Shown here one piece after another: positions 37,525 through 45,913 of a stretch of DNA of 64,000 nt. The notes under the pieces are model-generated. The model was not told where the DNA came from, ran no database searches, and worked only from the letters and a program-made list of their open reading frames with translations. Each line of letters starts with the position of its first letter. Position 1 is the first letter of the stretch. Origin of the DNA: JAZKAR01 sp040389065 (GTDB lineage Bacteria; Pseudomonadota; Gammaproteobacteria; Burkholderiales; Casimicrobiaceae); NCBI GenBank assembly GCA_040389065.1, contig JAZKAR010000004.1, forward strand, positions 1 to 64,000. Reading direction: 5' to 3'. Made by a program: the position numbers and the translations under genes.

Positions 37525-39051
37525 ATGAATTACTTTCGAGCATCGTGGAGATTAGCAGCCACAACTTTGCTTATTTATTGCCTTCCTGCTTTAGCGGATG
37601 ATTCAATTAGTGCAGGCGGTGCTGGAGCGGTGCACAGTCACCCGGTAGAAATACGTTTTAATATGGAAAAAATAAAGCTTCCCGGGGATGAGACAACAGG
37701 TTTACTGGGAGCTTCTTATTTATTTAATGTTTCACCCCATGTATATGTAGGGCCAGCAGTATATGGAACCATAACAGGCGATCGCGGCGGTTTTTTTACA
37801 GGTGGCGGTGAGGTTGCATGGCAGCAGCCGGTGTTTTCGCAGGCAGATATAGAGGCTGGGCTATATGTTGGCGGCGGTGGTGGGCACGGTGCGCCTGTTG
37901 GCGGCGGATTGATGCTGCGCCCTCATATTGACGTAATGTGGAAGTTTAACGGATTCAAAACAGGGGTATCTTTATCACAGGTGCATTTTCCTTCGGGTGA
38001 TATTAAAAGCAATCAAGTCGGCTTAGTTCTTGCATTTGATAATAAGTTTCTCTTTACCCCAGCAAGTGCAGGTGGTCAGCGAGTTTCGTTATCAGAGCGT
38101 GCAGGTGTAGGGTTTGATCGAATAGCGTTAACTGCTACTTCGTATAAACCGAATTTTAGAAATAGCAGTACAGGGCTTGATGAAACTGCATCTATCGGAT
38201 TAGGCGGTTTCAGAGTTGAGCAACAATATTCGCCAAATTGGGTATGGGGTATTGAAGCTGCGGGTGCTGGTAAAGGTTCAGCTAGCGGTTATGCCGAGGT
38301 ACTGGGCACTTTAGGGCTAGAAACTACTGTATTAAGTAACGACTTACATATGGGGGTTCGTGGCGCGCTGGGAATGGGCGGAGGCGGTTCTGTTGCTTCA
38401 GGCAGCGGTTTGTTATCAAAAGCAGCCTTATATTCACGCTATGAATTTAGCCCTGATTTTTATCTTTCTGTAGAAGGCGGATATGTAACAGCACCTAACC
38501 ATGATTTCAAAGCCAAATATGGAATGCTGGCGTTAGGAATGAACTTTGATCATCCATTACAATCTTCTAATGGCTCTAATAAGCGCCAAGCTTTCGCTAC
38601 TGTGCAAGGGTGGGAGTGGTCACCTTCTGTAGAGCACTATACATCTGCTGCCCGTAAAGATGGCACGAATAAAAGTGTAGATCTTTTAGGAATGAAAATT
38701 CGACGCAATATTGTTGGCAACTCTGTGTATTTAACAGGGCAGGCGCATTCAGCGTATGCAGGAGGAGCAGGCGCTTTCTCTGTAGGATTGGCAGGGTTAG
38801 GTTTTCAATCACCCTCAATAGCACAAGGCCTGAGTATAGGAGGGGAGTTGTTAGCTGGAGCAGCAGGCGGTGGCGGAGTAGATACGCCTGGCGGTGTGAT
38901 TGTGCAACCGATGGTATATGCAAATTTGAAGCTAAGCGATGCTTGGAGCGTGCAAGGCGGAGTAGGGAAGATAAGATCAGTGCATGATGGCTTAAACTCT
39001 ACCGTGCTAGATCTATCGCTTAATTATCGGTTTGGATTACCTGCTCGATAA
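37525..39051 (+). CDS. Gly-rich outer-membrane-like beta protein, unknown
   Basis: I do not recognise this 508-aa protein. A signal peptide (RLAATTLLIYCLPALA) ends at about residue 24. The mature protein is rich in Gly and alternating hydrophobic residues (GLYVGGGGGHGAPVGGGLML; GVRGALGMGGGGSVASGSGL) and looks like a set of transmembrane beta strands. The second half (from about 355) repeats features of the first, such as FxVGLAGLGF and GGxLLAGAAGGGGVDTPGG, so an internal duplication is possible. It ends YRFGLPAR, not the usual terminal Phe. It is monocistronic, with an imperfect hairpin downstream at 39130-39169. Confidence 0.7.
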   Translation: MNYFRASWRLAATTLLIYCLPALADDSISAGGAGAVHSHPVEIRFNMEKIKLPGDETTGLLGASYLFNVSPHVYVGPAVYGTITGDRGGFFTGGGEVAWQQPVFSQADIEAGLYVGGGGGHGAPVGGGLMLRPHIDVMWKFNGFKTGVSLSQVHFPSGDIKSNQVGLVLAFDNKFLFTPASAGGQRVSLSERAGVGFDRIALTATSYKPNFRNSSTGLDETASIGLGGFRVEQQYSPNWVWGIEAAGAGKGSASGYAEVLGTLGLETTVLSNDLHMGVRGALGMGGGGSVASGSGLLSKAALYSRYEFSPDFYLSVEGGYVTAPNHDFKAKYGMLALGMNFDHPLQSSNGSNKRQAFATVQGWEWSPSVEHYTSAARKDGTNKSVDLLGMKIRRNIVGNSVYLTGQAHSAYAGGAGAFSVGLAGLGFQSPSIAQGLSIGGELLAGAAGGGGVDTPGGVIVQPMVYANLKLSDAWSVQGGVGKIRSVHDGLNSTVLDLSLNYRFGLPAR

Positions 39052-39129
39052 GATTATTAAATTAAAGTGCCTACTAAATTTTCTACCATTAAGCCAATGA
39101 AAACCTGCTAATGTTTAGACTTGATTCAG

Positions 39130-39169
39130 TAAGGTGAAGGCAGTATGCTGTAGCATTGCTTTCACCTTA
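39130..39169. terminator. Imperfect hairpin downstream of the outer-membrane-like gene
   Basis: TAAGGTGAA (39130-39138) pairs with TTCACCTTA (39161-39169), with extra inner pairs (GCA/TGC). It lies 80 bp past the stop codon and lacks a T tract, so it is a tentative terminator. The rest of the 318-bp gap to the asmA-like gene holds only a CT tract. Confidence 0.4.
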
Positions 39170-39235
39170 CTGGTTAAAACCTAGTTGAAACAAAATTTTA
39201 AAAAGCCTTAACCTTTTACACGTCTCTTATTCTAG

Positions 39236-39250
39236 CTCTCTCTCTCTCTC
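39236..39250 (+). repeat. CT dinucleotide tract upstream of the asmA-like gene
   Basis: A 15-nt (CT)7C tract ends 119 bp before the ATG of the AsmA-family gene. Such tracts can slip and alter promoter spacing, but the distance to the gene makes a regulatory role unproven. Confidence 0.5.
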
Positions 39251-39369
39251 GAGAAGGCTAATCTGTGCATACATCGATGCCAAATATTAAAATTTATTTA
39301 TATCACTCTATGTAATTCTTTCCCGGTCACTCGTTAGCATTTTCCACAATTAAACAAATAGGAAAAAGC

Positions 39370-41538
39370 ATGAGAATATTGAATTCTTTTTTGAAGATTC
39401 TACTTTGGACATTATTGGCGTTCTTCTTTTTAGTGTGTGCTTTTATAATATTTATCCTGAATTATGATTGGGATCGTAGCCGCCCTTGGATTAATAAACG
39501 TGTTTCTGAAGCGATTGGCCGTTCATTCTCAATTGATGGGCATGTAGCAGTGGGATGGAATCGCCCAGACAATGAGAAGGGATGGCGTTCATATATACCT
39601 TGGCCTCGTTTTACAGCAGAAACGCTGCGTATAAAAAATCCAGAATGGGCTAAAAAACCGTATTGGATTACCTTAGATAAAATTGCCTTTGATGTAGAGG
39701 TTTTGCCTTTATTATATAAAGATGTGGTGATCCCCCGCTTAACTATGACCCAGCCCTATATGGATTTAGAGCGTCTTGCAGAAGATAAAGTGAACTGGGA
39801 TGTTACATTGTCGTCATCACCTACCGTGTGGAAAGTGAACTTGCAAGAGGTGTCATTTGCAACGGGTCAGGTTGATATTTCAGATAAAATAAAAAAACTT
39901 GAGGCTGCCATCAATATTAATACCTTGGGGCAAGCGATCGAAGTCGATGAGCTAAAAAAAGCGCAAGAAAAAGCTAAGGAAAAAACGCAAACCCAAGCTT
40001 CGTCCTCAAAGCAGAATCAGAAAAACAGTCACTTATCATCTAACGATACAAACTCCGCTTCTAAAGCCTCGAGTAATACCTCCAATAATGCCTCTGATAA
40101 TGCGAATACATATGCATTCGGCCTCACAGTGAAAGGTACCTTTAACAATGCTCCAGTAAAAGGCACAGGTAAAATCGGCGGATTAATTTCATTTGTTGAT
40201 AAGCAAAACCGTTTTCCTATACAGGCAGATTTTAATGCGGCTGATAATCATTTTACTTTTACGGGGTCATTAAGCGACCCTGCAAATTTGGCAGCCTTTG
40301 ATGTGCAGTTAAGTGTTTCTTCCATCAGCATGGCGCATTTGTATGAACTCACAGGCATTACATTACCTGAAACGCCTCCATTTAAAACGCATGGCCATTT
40401 AATAGGAAATCTGCGCAAAGGCAAACGCTATTTTAAATATCAACATTTTTCAGGAACCGTAGGCAGTTCAGACCTAAGCGGTTCATTACAATACTATGCT
40501 GATCCTAAACCTAAATTATCGGGCAACGTTAGCTCACAAAAACTGGTATTTGCTGATTTAGCACCGTTGATTGGAGCAGATTCAAATGCTAAAAAAGCAA
40601 AACGTGGTGCTGCACCTCAAAAAACAACAAAAGCAGTTCCTACTGAGCAATTTAGAACTGAACGGTGGCGAGCAATGGATGCCGACGTAGTATTTACAGG
40701 TAAACAGATTATTAAACAAGGCTCGTTACCGGTATCTGATTTACATACCCATCTTATGATGAAAGACGGCGTTCTTACGTTAAATCCTCTTGAGTTTGGC
40801 GTAGCCGGTGGTTCGCTAGCAGGAAACATCCATTTAGATGGAAGCAAAGTGCCCATGAAGGGTAACTTTGATATTACTGCAAAACGCCTGAAACTTAAGC
40901 AGCTTTTCCCTACGCTTGATTTAATGCGTACCAGTATTGGGCAAGTGAGCGGTCAGGCTAAACTTGAGGCAGTAGGTAATTCTCCCGCAGCGTGGATGGC
41001 AAGCTCTAATGGTGAAGTAAAACTTGTGCTCCAAGAAGGGCAAATTAGCAGTCTATTATTAGAAGAAGCCGGGTTAAACGTAGCTAATATTGTGGTTACA
41101 AAAATGTTCGGTGATAAAACAGTTAAAATTAATTGCGCAGCGGCTGATTTTATTGTTAAGCAAGGTGTTCTTGATTCGCATTTGTTTGCAATTGATACAG
41201 AAGATGCATTAATTAGTGTAGATGGAACTGTAAATTTAGCGACAGAGCAAATGAATTTAGATATCAATCCTAAAACAAAAGGCTTTCGTATTTTTTCTTT
41301 ACGATCGCCTTTGTATGTAAAAGGAACATTTAAAAAACCAGATGTTGGGGTGAAAATACAGCCTTTATTATTGCGAGGGGGTGGGGCAATAGGGTTAGGA
41401 TTAATTAATCCTGCGGCTGCGTTAATTGCCTTAATTGCACCGAGTAATAATGATATTTTGCCCTGTAAAAATCTCATGGCAAACGCAGGTAAGCCTATAG
41501 CGCCGCCTTCCACTAAGAAAAAAACAACAAGACGTTAA
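39370..41538 (+). CDS. AsmA family protein
   Basis: This 722-aa inner-membrane-anchored periplasmic protein has one N-terminal membrane helix (LLWTLLAFFFLVCAFIIFIL) and a long beta-rich region of the AsmA/TamB-like lipid-transfer superfamily. The N-terminal AsmA domain has RPWINKRVSEAIGRSFSIDG and PRLTMTQPYMDLERL. The C-terminal AsmA_2 part has GQVSGQAKLEAVGNSPAAWM and GQISSLLLEEAG, ending in the family-typical YVKGTFKKPDVGVK. Residues of about 200-250 are a low-complexity Ser/Asn/Lys-rich insertion, unusual for the family. AsmA-like proteins help move phospholipids to, or maintain, the outer membrane. The hydroxybutyrate dehydrogenase gene follows after 41 bp. Confidence 0.9.
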   Translation: MRILNSFLKILLWTLLAFFFLVCAFIIFILNYDWDRSRPWINKRVSEAIGRSFSIDGHVAVGWNRPDNEKGWRSYIPWPRFTAETLRIKNPEWAKKPYWITLDKIAFDVEVLPLLYKDVVIPRLTMTQPYMDLERLAEDKVNWDVTLSSSPTVWKVNLQEVSFATGQVDISDKIKKLEAAININTLGQAIEVDELKKAQEKAKEKTQTQASSSKQNQKNSHLSSNDTNSASKASSNTSNNASDNANTYAFGLTVKGTFNNAPVKGTGKIGGLISFVDKQNRFPIQADFNAADNHFTFTGSLSDPANLAAFDVQLSVSSISMAHLYELTGITLPETPPFKTHGHLIGNLRKGKRYFKYQHFSGTVGSSDLSGSLQYYADPKPKLSGNVSSQKLVFADLAPLIGADSNAKKAKRGAAPQKTTKAVPTEQFRTERWRAMDADVVFTGKQIIKQGSLPVSDLHTHLMMKDGVLTLNPLEFGVAGGSLAGNIHLDGSKVPMKGNFDITAKRLKLKQLFPTLDLMRTSIGQVSGQAKLEAVGNSPAAWMASSNGEVKLVLQEGQISSLLLEEAGLNVANIVVTKMFGDKTVKINCAAADFIVKQGVLDSHLFAIDTEDALISVDGTVNLATEQMNLDINPKTKGFRIFSLRSPLYVKGTFKKPDVGVKIQPLLLRGGGAIGLGLINPAAALIALIAPSNNDILPCKNLMANAGKPIAPPSTKKKTTRR

Positions 41539-41579
41539 TAATATTTTTAATTCACCCATCACATGTCTAGGAGATAAGA

Positions 41580-42362
41580 ATGATAAAAGGGAAAACGGCA
41601 CTGATTACAGGTTCAACCAGCGGAATAGGCTTAGGTATTGCTGAGGCCTTTGCCAAAGCAGGGGCTAGAATCGTGCTGAATGGTTTTGGGGATGCCGCAG
41701 AAATCAAAGCACTACAGGAGCGTCTTGCGAGTACCTATGGCGTAGAGGTAACGTATGAGGGTGCCGATGTAAGCAAGGCTGCTGATATTGAAAAAATGAT
41801 GCAAAATATTGAGTCTAAATTCGGTGGAGTAGATATTCTGGTGAACAATGCTGGTATTCAGCACGTAGCCCCAATCGAGGAATTCCCGGTAGAAAAATGG
41901 GATGCAATTATTGCGATTAATTTAAGTTCTTCGTTTCATACTGTACGTTTAGCATTGCCTGGTATGAAAAAGAAAAAATGGGGGCGTATTATTAATATTG
42001 CTTCTGCCCATGCATTAGTCGCTAGCCCGTTCAAAAGTGCCTATGTAGCTGCTAAACACGGTATTGCAGGGTTAACGAAAACGGTAGCGCTTGAGGGGGC
42101 TGAATTTGGCGTTACAATGAATGCTATTTGCCCTGGCTATGTGCTGACTCCATTAGTACAAAAACAAATTCCTGATACGGCGAAAGCGCGCGGGATTACT
42201 GAAGATGAAGTGATTCAAAATGTATTATTAGCCGCGCAACCGACAAAACAATTTGTGAAAGTTGAACAAATTGCTGAGTTAGCATTGTATCTGGCATCTG
42301 ATTTAGCTGCTTCAACCACAGGAGCGATTATTCCTATTGATGGCGGTTGGACGGCACACTAG
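41580..42362 (+). CDS. 3-hydroxybutyrate dehydrogenase
   Basis: This 260-aa short-chain dehydrogenase interconverts D-3-hydroxybutyrate and acetoacetate with NAD, the last step of PHB breakdown. The cofactor motif is TGSTSGIGLGIA, the NNAG motif is present, and the catalytic tetrad includes Ser in IASAHALVAS and YVAAKHG. The segment NAICPGYVLTPLVQKQIPD and the C-terminal GAIIPIDGGWTAH are hallmarks of the hydroxybutyrate dehydrogenase subgroup. A phasin and an exported PHB depolymerase at 61.5-63.3 kb support a PHB cycle. A good AGGAG ribosome site lies upstream of the ATG. Confidence 0.93.
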   Translation: MIKGKTALITGSTSGIGLGIAEAFAKAGARIVLNGFGDAAEIKALQERLASTYGVEVTYEGADVSKAADIEKMMQNIESKFGGVDILVNNAGIQHVAPIEEFPVEKWDAIIAINLSSSFHTVRLALPGMKKKKWGRIINIASAHALVASPFKSAYVAAKHGIAGLTKTVALEGAEFGVTMNAICPGYVLTPLVQKQIPDTAKARGITEDEVIQNVLLAAQPTKQFVKVEQIAELALYLASDLAASTTGAIIPIDGGWTAH

Positions 42363-42400
42363 TTTTTTAGTTAGTTTTTTGCAGTTAGCACCAAAGAGTA

Positions 42401-42435
42401 CCTTCGCCTTCTCTGCAAGTGAGAAAAGGCGAAGG
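42401..42435. terminator. Hairpin between convergent genes
   Basis: CCTTCGCCTT (42401-42410) and AAGGCGAAGG (42426-42435) form a perfect 10-bp stem with a 15-nt loop. It lies 39 bp past the hydroxybutyrate dehydrogenase stop codon and 32 bp past the stop of the convergent GH114 gene, so it may serve both strands. T runs are weak on both sides. Confidence 0.6.
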
Positions 42436-42466
42436 CTTGATTAAGTAAAAAATAAGTAGAAAAATA

Positions 42467-43564
42467 TTATTTACACGCTATGCGTGTTTTATCAGTCAGC
42501 TCAATATCCAGTATCAGTGAACTAAATTGATTTGCTTTCGCATATTCACATACGGGAAGAGGGTTGTTAACATATTTGCTAGCATATTCGGCATTAAAAA
42601 CAGCTTTTCCTTGCCTAATAAAAGGAAGTAACTCGTTACATTCCTGATATTCATTGCACTGTTCATTTACAGCAAAATCAAAAAAATTAACTAGTGCAGG
42701 AATCTGCTTCAAATCATTTTTAAGGCCTATCGATAAATTTCTTTTATGCGCTTCCTCCGCAAGAAATTTATTATAGTCTAATTGATCTTGCGCACCATAA
42801 GATAACCCTGTGTTGGGGTTATCAAAACCATCAACATTATCGGGTTCAACTCCATCACATCCTATTTTTTGAGCGAGATCTAATCTTTTTGTCATAATAA
42901 ATCGTACATTCAGAGAATGCACATCTAGCCATCGTTCCCCTTCCCAAGGTTGCCCGCCTGGGCCTCCTTCTACCGAGTTTTTCATATCAGATGCAAAAAA
43001 TTCTTTAATATCAGGCCGCCAATCTTCTGAAGTGCCAGCAGAAAAATAGCAAATGACATAGCGCTTAGGATTTGCACTATGTAGCGCCTGAATGATTTGT
43101 GGCGATTCTGCAAGGGCAAATAGATCAAAGTCAAATACGGTAGCGTCTACATTTGTATTCATGCCTTGTAATTGCCAATGCCAAGTGGTGCCTGGTGCTG
43201 GGATGTATCTGCCAGAAGTGTTTGCAGGTAAAACTGGTTGAGGTGCAATAGGGGTGGTTGGTGTGGTTGGTGTGGTTTGTATAGGAGTGGTTGGTGTAAT
43301 GGTGGGAGTAATGGGAGTAGTTGGGGAGGGTGTAGTAAAGTTACCCCTAACATTAGGGGTGTTCGATTCATCTACATCAGATCTGTGTCGATGATGTCTT
43401 TTTTTGTGGCGATGATGTCTTGCGCCATCTTGTCTGGAATCATTTTGATAATGACGAGAAGAGTCATTATCAAAAGCGTAAGCATTGGCAGCAGATGTTG
43501 CTAAGCATGTTCCTAAAATAGGTAAGCTTGCCAACACAATAGATAGAAAACATGATGTACGCAT
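42467..43564 (-). CDS. Exported GH114-family glycoside hydrolase (endo-alpha-1,4-polygalactosaminidase-like)
   Basis: This 365-aa exported protein (signal peptide MRTSCFLSIVLASLPILGTCLATSA) has a His/Arg-rich stretch and a long Pro/Thr linker of TPITPT-type repeats, followed by a GH114 domain. Family landmarks are TTWHWQLQGMN, DVFDFDLF-like TVFDFDLFALAES, VICYFSAGTSEDWRPD, RWLDVHS and the catalytic-loop Asp/Glu in CDGVEPDNVDGF. It may cleave galactosaminoglycan-type biofilm polymers. The frame is open to an ATG at 43618, but the ATG at 43564 has GAGG 8 bp upstream and starts a proper signal peptide. The linker may be repeat-variable. Confidence 0.88.
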   Translation of the reverse strand: MRTSCFLSIVLASLPILGTCLATSAANAYAFDNDSSRHYQNDSRQDGARHHRHKKRHHRHRSDVDESNTPNVRGNFTTPSPTTPITPTITPTTPIQTTPTTPTTPIAPQPVLPANTSGRYIPAPGTTWHWQLQGMNTNVDATVFDFDLFALAESPQIIQALHSANPKRYVICYFSAGTSEDWRPDIKEFFASDMKNSVEGGPGGQPWEGERWLDVHSLNVRFIMTKRLDLAQKIGCDGVEPDNVDGFDNPNTGLSYGAQDQLDYNKFLAEEAHKRNLSIGLKNDLKQIPALVNFFDFAVNEQCNEYQECNELLPFIRQGKAVFNAEYASKYVNNPLPVCEYAKANQFSSLILDIELTDKTRIACK

Positions 43565-43631
43565 CCTTAATCCTCGTATGGTTGGGTAACATAAAGTAAG
43601 TATTGCGTAAGGCTGCATTTAATCAATGTGT

Positions 43632-43768
43632 ATAAGAAAGTTAAGCAGCTGAGCTCTTTTGGCGTGTTGGCAGCTTTCTACTCGATGGTGCTGTTTGTGT
43701 TGTCATATGGATTTTTTTCTATATGGGGCATCTCATGCCTTAATAGAGATTAACTATGTAATTTTTAA
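43632..43768. mobile_element. Degenerate MITE copy
   Basis: This is a mutated relative of the MITEs at 13479 and 46644. The left end AAGAAAGTTAAGCAGCTGAG and right end AGAGATTAACTATGTAATTT are decayed terminal repeats, and the core keeps GGCGTGTTGGCA and ATGGGGCATCTCATGCCTTA. It lies between the GH114 gene and the PIN-like gene, at the edge of the integron-like patch. Confidence 0.7.
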
Positions 43769-43824
43769 AATGGTATCGTATAGGAGTAGTGTATATCGCT
43801 TGAAGGATTTATTAGGCATCCAGT

Positions 43825-44403
43825 TTAAAACTCGTATGTAATGGTGTTGTTGCTTTCAGAAAGCATTTTGTTAGCGAATAAAATATCAATGATTCTATCA
43901 ATTTCACTCTGAGTAATATTTTTTTGAAACATATGGAAAATGTGTTGTGATAGAGTTTTTCGTTTGCGTGGTCGAGATTTTTTATCGGATTTGCTAAGAA
44001 GTTCTAAAACTCTTTTATAGTTTGGTTCTTCCGCTCTTGAATTTTTGTGTTCAAGCTCTAACAAGCTATTAATGCGCTTACAATTAAGCCCATTTTTGTT
44101 TAGATACCGGAGCAATGGGTCAAAGCCTTTATCTTTAGATAAAATGATGCAGTGAATGTCTATAGATTTTTCTAAAATGCGCCCAAGATGACAAGCGATA
44201 TAAAAATCTAGTGCATTACTGCCATTTCCTTCGACGCGCTTCCATTCAATTCTATTACCAAGTTTTTGTGCATTGGTGACAAGTTCAATTGGTATGCTTT
44301 TTTGACTTGAACCAACGAAAATAATTACTTGAAAGCTATCATCAAGACGTGTTAAATCGACTTGTTGAATATTTTCAAAATCAATTAATAATAGTTTATT
44401 CAA
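43825..44403 (-). CDS. PIN/NYN-like nuclease-domain protein
   Basis: This 192-aa protein has the PIN-like/NYN pattern: LLLIDFENIQQVDL with the first acidic cluster, VIIFVGSSQKSIP, GNGSNALDFYIACHLGRI with the second acidic Asp, and IILSKDKGFDPLLRYLNKNG with the third. These match metal-dependent RNA-cleaving PIN-fold proteins. The C-terminal part has a basic linker (KKSRPRKRKT) and a small helical segment (ITQSEIDRIIDILFANKM) that may bind nucleic acid. It starts 25 bp after the attC-like site, so it sits where a cassette gene would. Its own downstream attC site is not visible; a degenerate MITE lies there instead. Confidence 0.82.
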   Translation of the reverse strand: MNKLLLIDFENIQQVDLTRLDDSFQVIIFVGSSQKSIPIELVTNAQKLGNRIEWKRVEGNGSNALDFYIACHLGRILEKSIDIHCIILSKDKGFDPLLRYLNKNGLNCKRINSLLELEHKNSRAEEPNYKRVLELLSKSDKKSRPRKRKTLSQHIFHMFQKNITQSEIDRIIDILFANKMLSESNNTITYEF

Positions 44404-44427
44404 ATTAACCTCATATTAGAATTAGGT

Positions 44428-44519
44428 ACCCAACGTTTGAGTTAACGCACGCCGAAGCGCAGCGTAGGGAAGGCGACCAGCGCCGCTGGTTGGCTGCCCC
44501 GTTGAATGATTTGTTATCT
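44428..44519 (-). other. Integron attC recombination site (orphan)
   Basis: Read on the minus strand, this 92-nt element begins with AACAAATCATTCAACGGGG and ends TTAACTCAAACGTTGGGT, the recognised ends of attC sites. The cleavage-side box GTTGGGT fits GTTRRRY. Between them, GC-rich complementary arms (AACG/CGTT, GGCAGCC, ACCAGCGGCGCTGGT) give the expected bulged hairpin. The opposite box (AGATAAC) fits the RYYYAAC consensus only partly. It directly follows the DUF2185 gene, as expected for a cassette. No integrase gene is in the window. Confidence 0.82.
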
Positions 44520-44526
44520 GGTTTTT

Positions 44527-45135
44527 TTAAGCTGGAATAAACACACCTTCAGTATTTTTTATAAATGCCGCACCTGTTGCTAGGTCTAATAATGAGATAA
44601 AACTATCATCAATTCTCAATACTGCACCAAGTGAAACATAAGAAGAATTATTAGAGTCATTCATATATTCATCAGTTTCATGACTGGTAGTAAATCTCCA
44701 GCCACTATCATCTTTATTATCTGATTCCTCTCGGTAAAGGTAACCTACAGCTTGCCCTTCATAAAGAATATTGTTAGTTACAAAGCATCTTTTTAGATAT
44801 TTATTTACTATTGAAGGTACTGGATCATCTAAATCTGTATCAATGATATGACATTCTTGAAATTCGATGTGATCCTGATAGTAAAGATCTTTAATATGTA
44901 TAGGTTCATTATCTAACAAGCCTCTAAATCCTGTTTTTGTAACTTCTATAATTTGAACCCACATTCGTTCAGCGCTTGGAGCTTCTGGATCATTTGACTC
45001 GAATTTGAAAATAAGTTTAACTAAACTGCCTACTTCAAGCTGAAAAATAACTTGTTTTGAGGGTTTGTGAAATGTATAAGGATATTGCTCCGCTAATTTT
45101 TGTGCATCTTCTAAATGCCAGCTTTTATTTTGCAA
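44527..45135 (-). CDS. DUF2314-like plus DUF2185 (Imm33-type) protein, integron cassette gene
   Basis: This 202-aa protein appears to join two small domains. Residues of about 55-105 (ERMWVQIIEVTKTGFRGLLDNEP, then YYQDHIEFQECHIID) resemble DUF2314. Residues of about 110-200 (RCFVTNNILYEGQAVGYLYREE, DSGWRFTTSHETDEYMND, LATGAAFIKNTEG) resemble DUF2185, a domain listed among immunity proteins (Imm33). Its stop codon lies 7 bp from the attC site on the same strand, the normal layout of a gene cassette. No matching toxin is seen nearby. It could protect against a toxin from a neighbour cell or be a small housekeeping immunity relic. Confidence 0.78.
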   Translation of the reverse strand: MQNKSWHLEDAQKLAEQYPYTFHKPSKQVIFQLEVGSLVKLIFKFESNDPEAPSAERMWVQIIEVTKTGFRGLLDNEPIHIKDLYYQDHIEFQECHIIDTDLDDPVPSIVNKYLKRCFVTNNILYEGQAVGYLYREESDNKDDSGWRFTTSHETDEYMNDSNNSSYVSLGAVLRIDDSFISLLDLATGAAFIKNTEGVFIPA

Positions 45136-45177
45136 AAATTTTCCTTTATGGCAGATATCGTTTGATTGAATGAAAAT

Positions 45178-45873
45178 TTAGAAATTTTTATGCTTCAGTA
45201 TAAATGAGTTAATAACACTCGCAGCTTCTTTGGGATTAGTTTGTAAAAGAAAATGAGGAGCATTTAATAGGGTTATTTGAGTTTGAGGCAAAAGTTTAGC
45301 GATTAATTTAGAAGCAGATTTAGGAACAGTACGATCTTGAGCTGCACATAAATATAAAACAGGTATAGAGATTTTTGAAAGTTTATTGGTGACATTTATT
45401 TTTAACACTGAACGCATGCGAGTAATGAGCGTTGAATGAGTAACTTTAGATAAACTAGTAGACAGTAAAGAACAAAGTAGTGGTGTAGCAAACTTACCCA
45501 GCAAGAAGTAACTTAAAAGTTTTGTGGGAATATATTTTATAGGAAGAAATGGTAAAAAAGGAGTCATCAACCTTAGTATGGGTTGTGGATTACGAGCAAA
45601 TGAACAACATAATATAAGTGCAAACAAGCCAGATGGAGGGGATGCTGCAATTGAAATTGCAATTGGCCCAGAAAAAGATTCTCCTAATACTATAAATGGC
45701 TCATTTTTTGGAAGAGCCTCTCGAACAAATGTTTCTAATTCAGAGTAATTTAAGGGTAATGTGAATGGATAACGTATTATTATAGTTTTAAGATTGGAAC
45801 CTAATGCTGAGATGACGGGATCAAACAAATCTCCGGTACCATCCATTCCAGGTAAAAGAACTAAGGTGAGCAT
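45178..45873 (-). CDS. Alpha/beta-fold hydrolase
   Basis: This protein of about 231 aa begins MLTLVLLPGMDGTGDLFDP, a typical first strand with an oxyanion HG-like loop. The nucleophile elbow is GESFSG, the acid Asp is in CAAQDRTVP and the catalytic His in NAPHFLLQ, so a Ser-Asp-His triad is complete. The substrate is unknown. The frame is open to an ATG at 45915, which would overlap the start of the divergent tonB-like gene. The ATG at 45873 starts exactly at the family N-terminus and was chosen, though neither has a good ribosome site. The gene lies upstream of the integron-type cassette on the same strand, 42 bp away, so it may belong to the same array. Confidence 0.82.
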   Translation of the reverse strand: MLTLVLLPGMDGTGDLFDPVISALGSNLKTIIIRYPFTLPLNYSELETFVREALPKNEPFIVLGESFSGPIAISIAASPPSGLFALILCCSFARNPQPILRLMTPFLPFLPIKYIPTKLLSYFLLGKFATPLLCSLLSTSLSKVTHSTLITRMRSVLKINVTNKLSKISIPVLYLCAAQDRTVPKSASKLIAKLLPQTQITLLNAPHFLLQTNPKEAASVINSFILKHKNF

Positions 45874-45913
45874 AAAATTTTGACTTATATCGTAAAATAA
45901 GGGGCTAGCTTGC

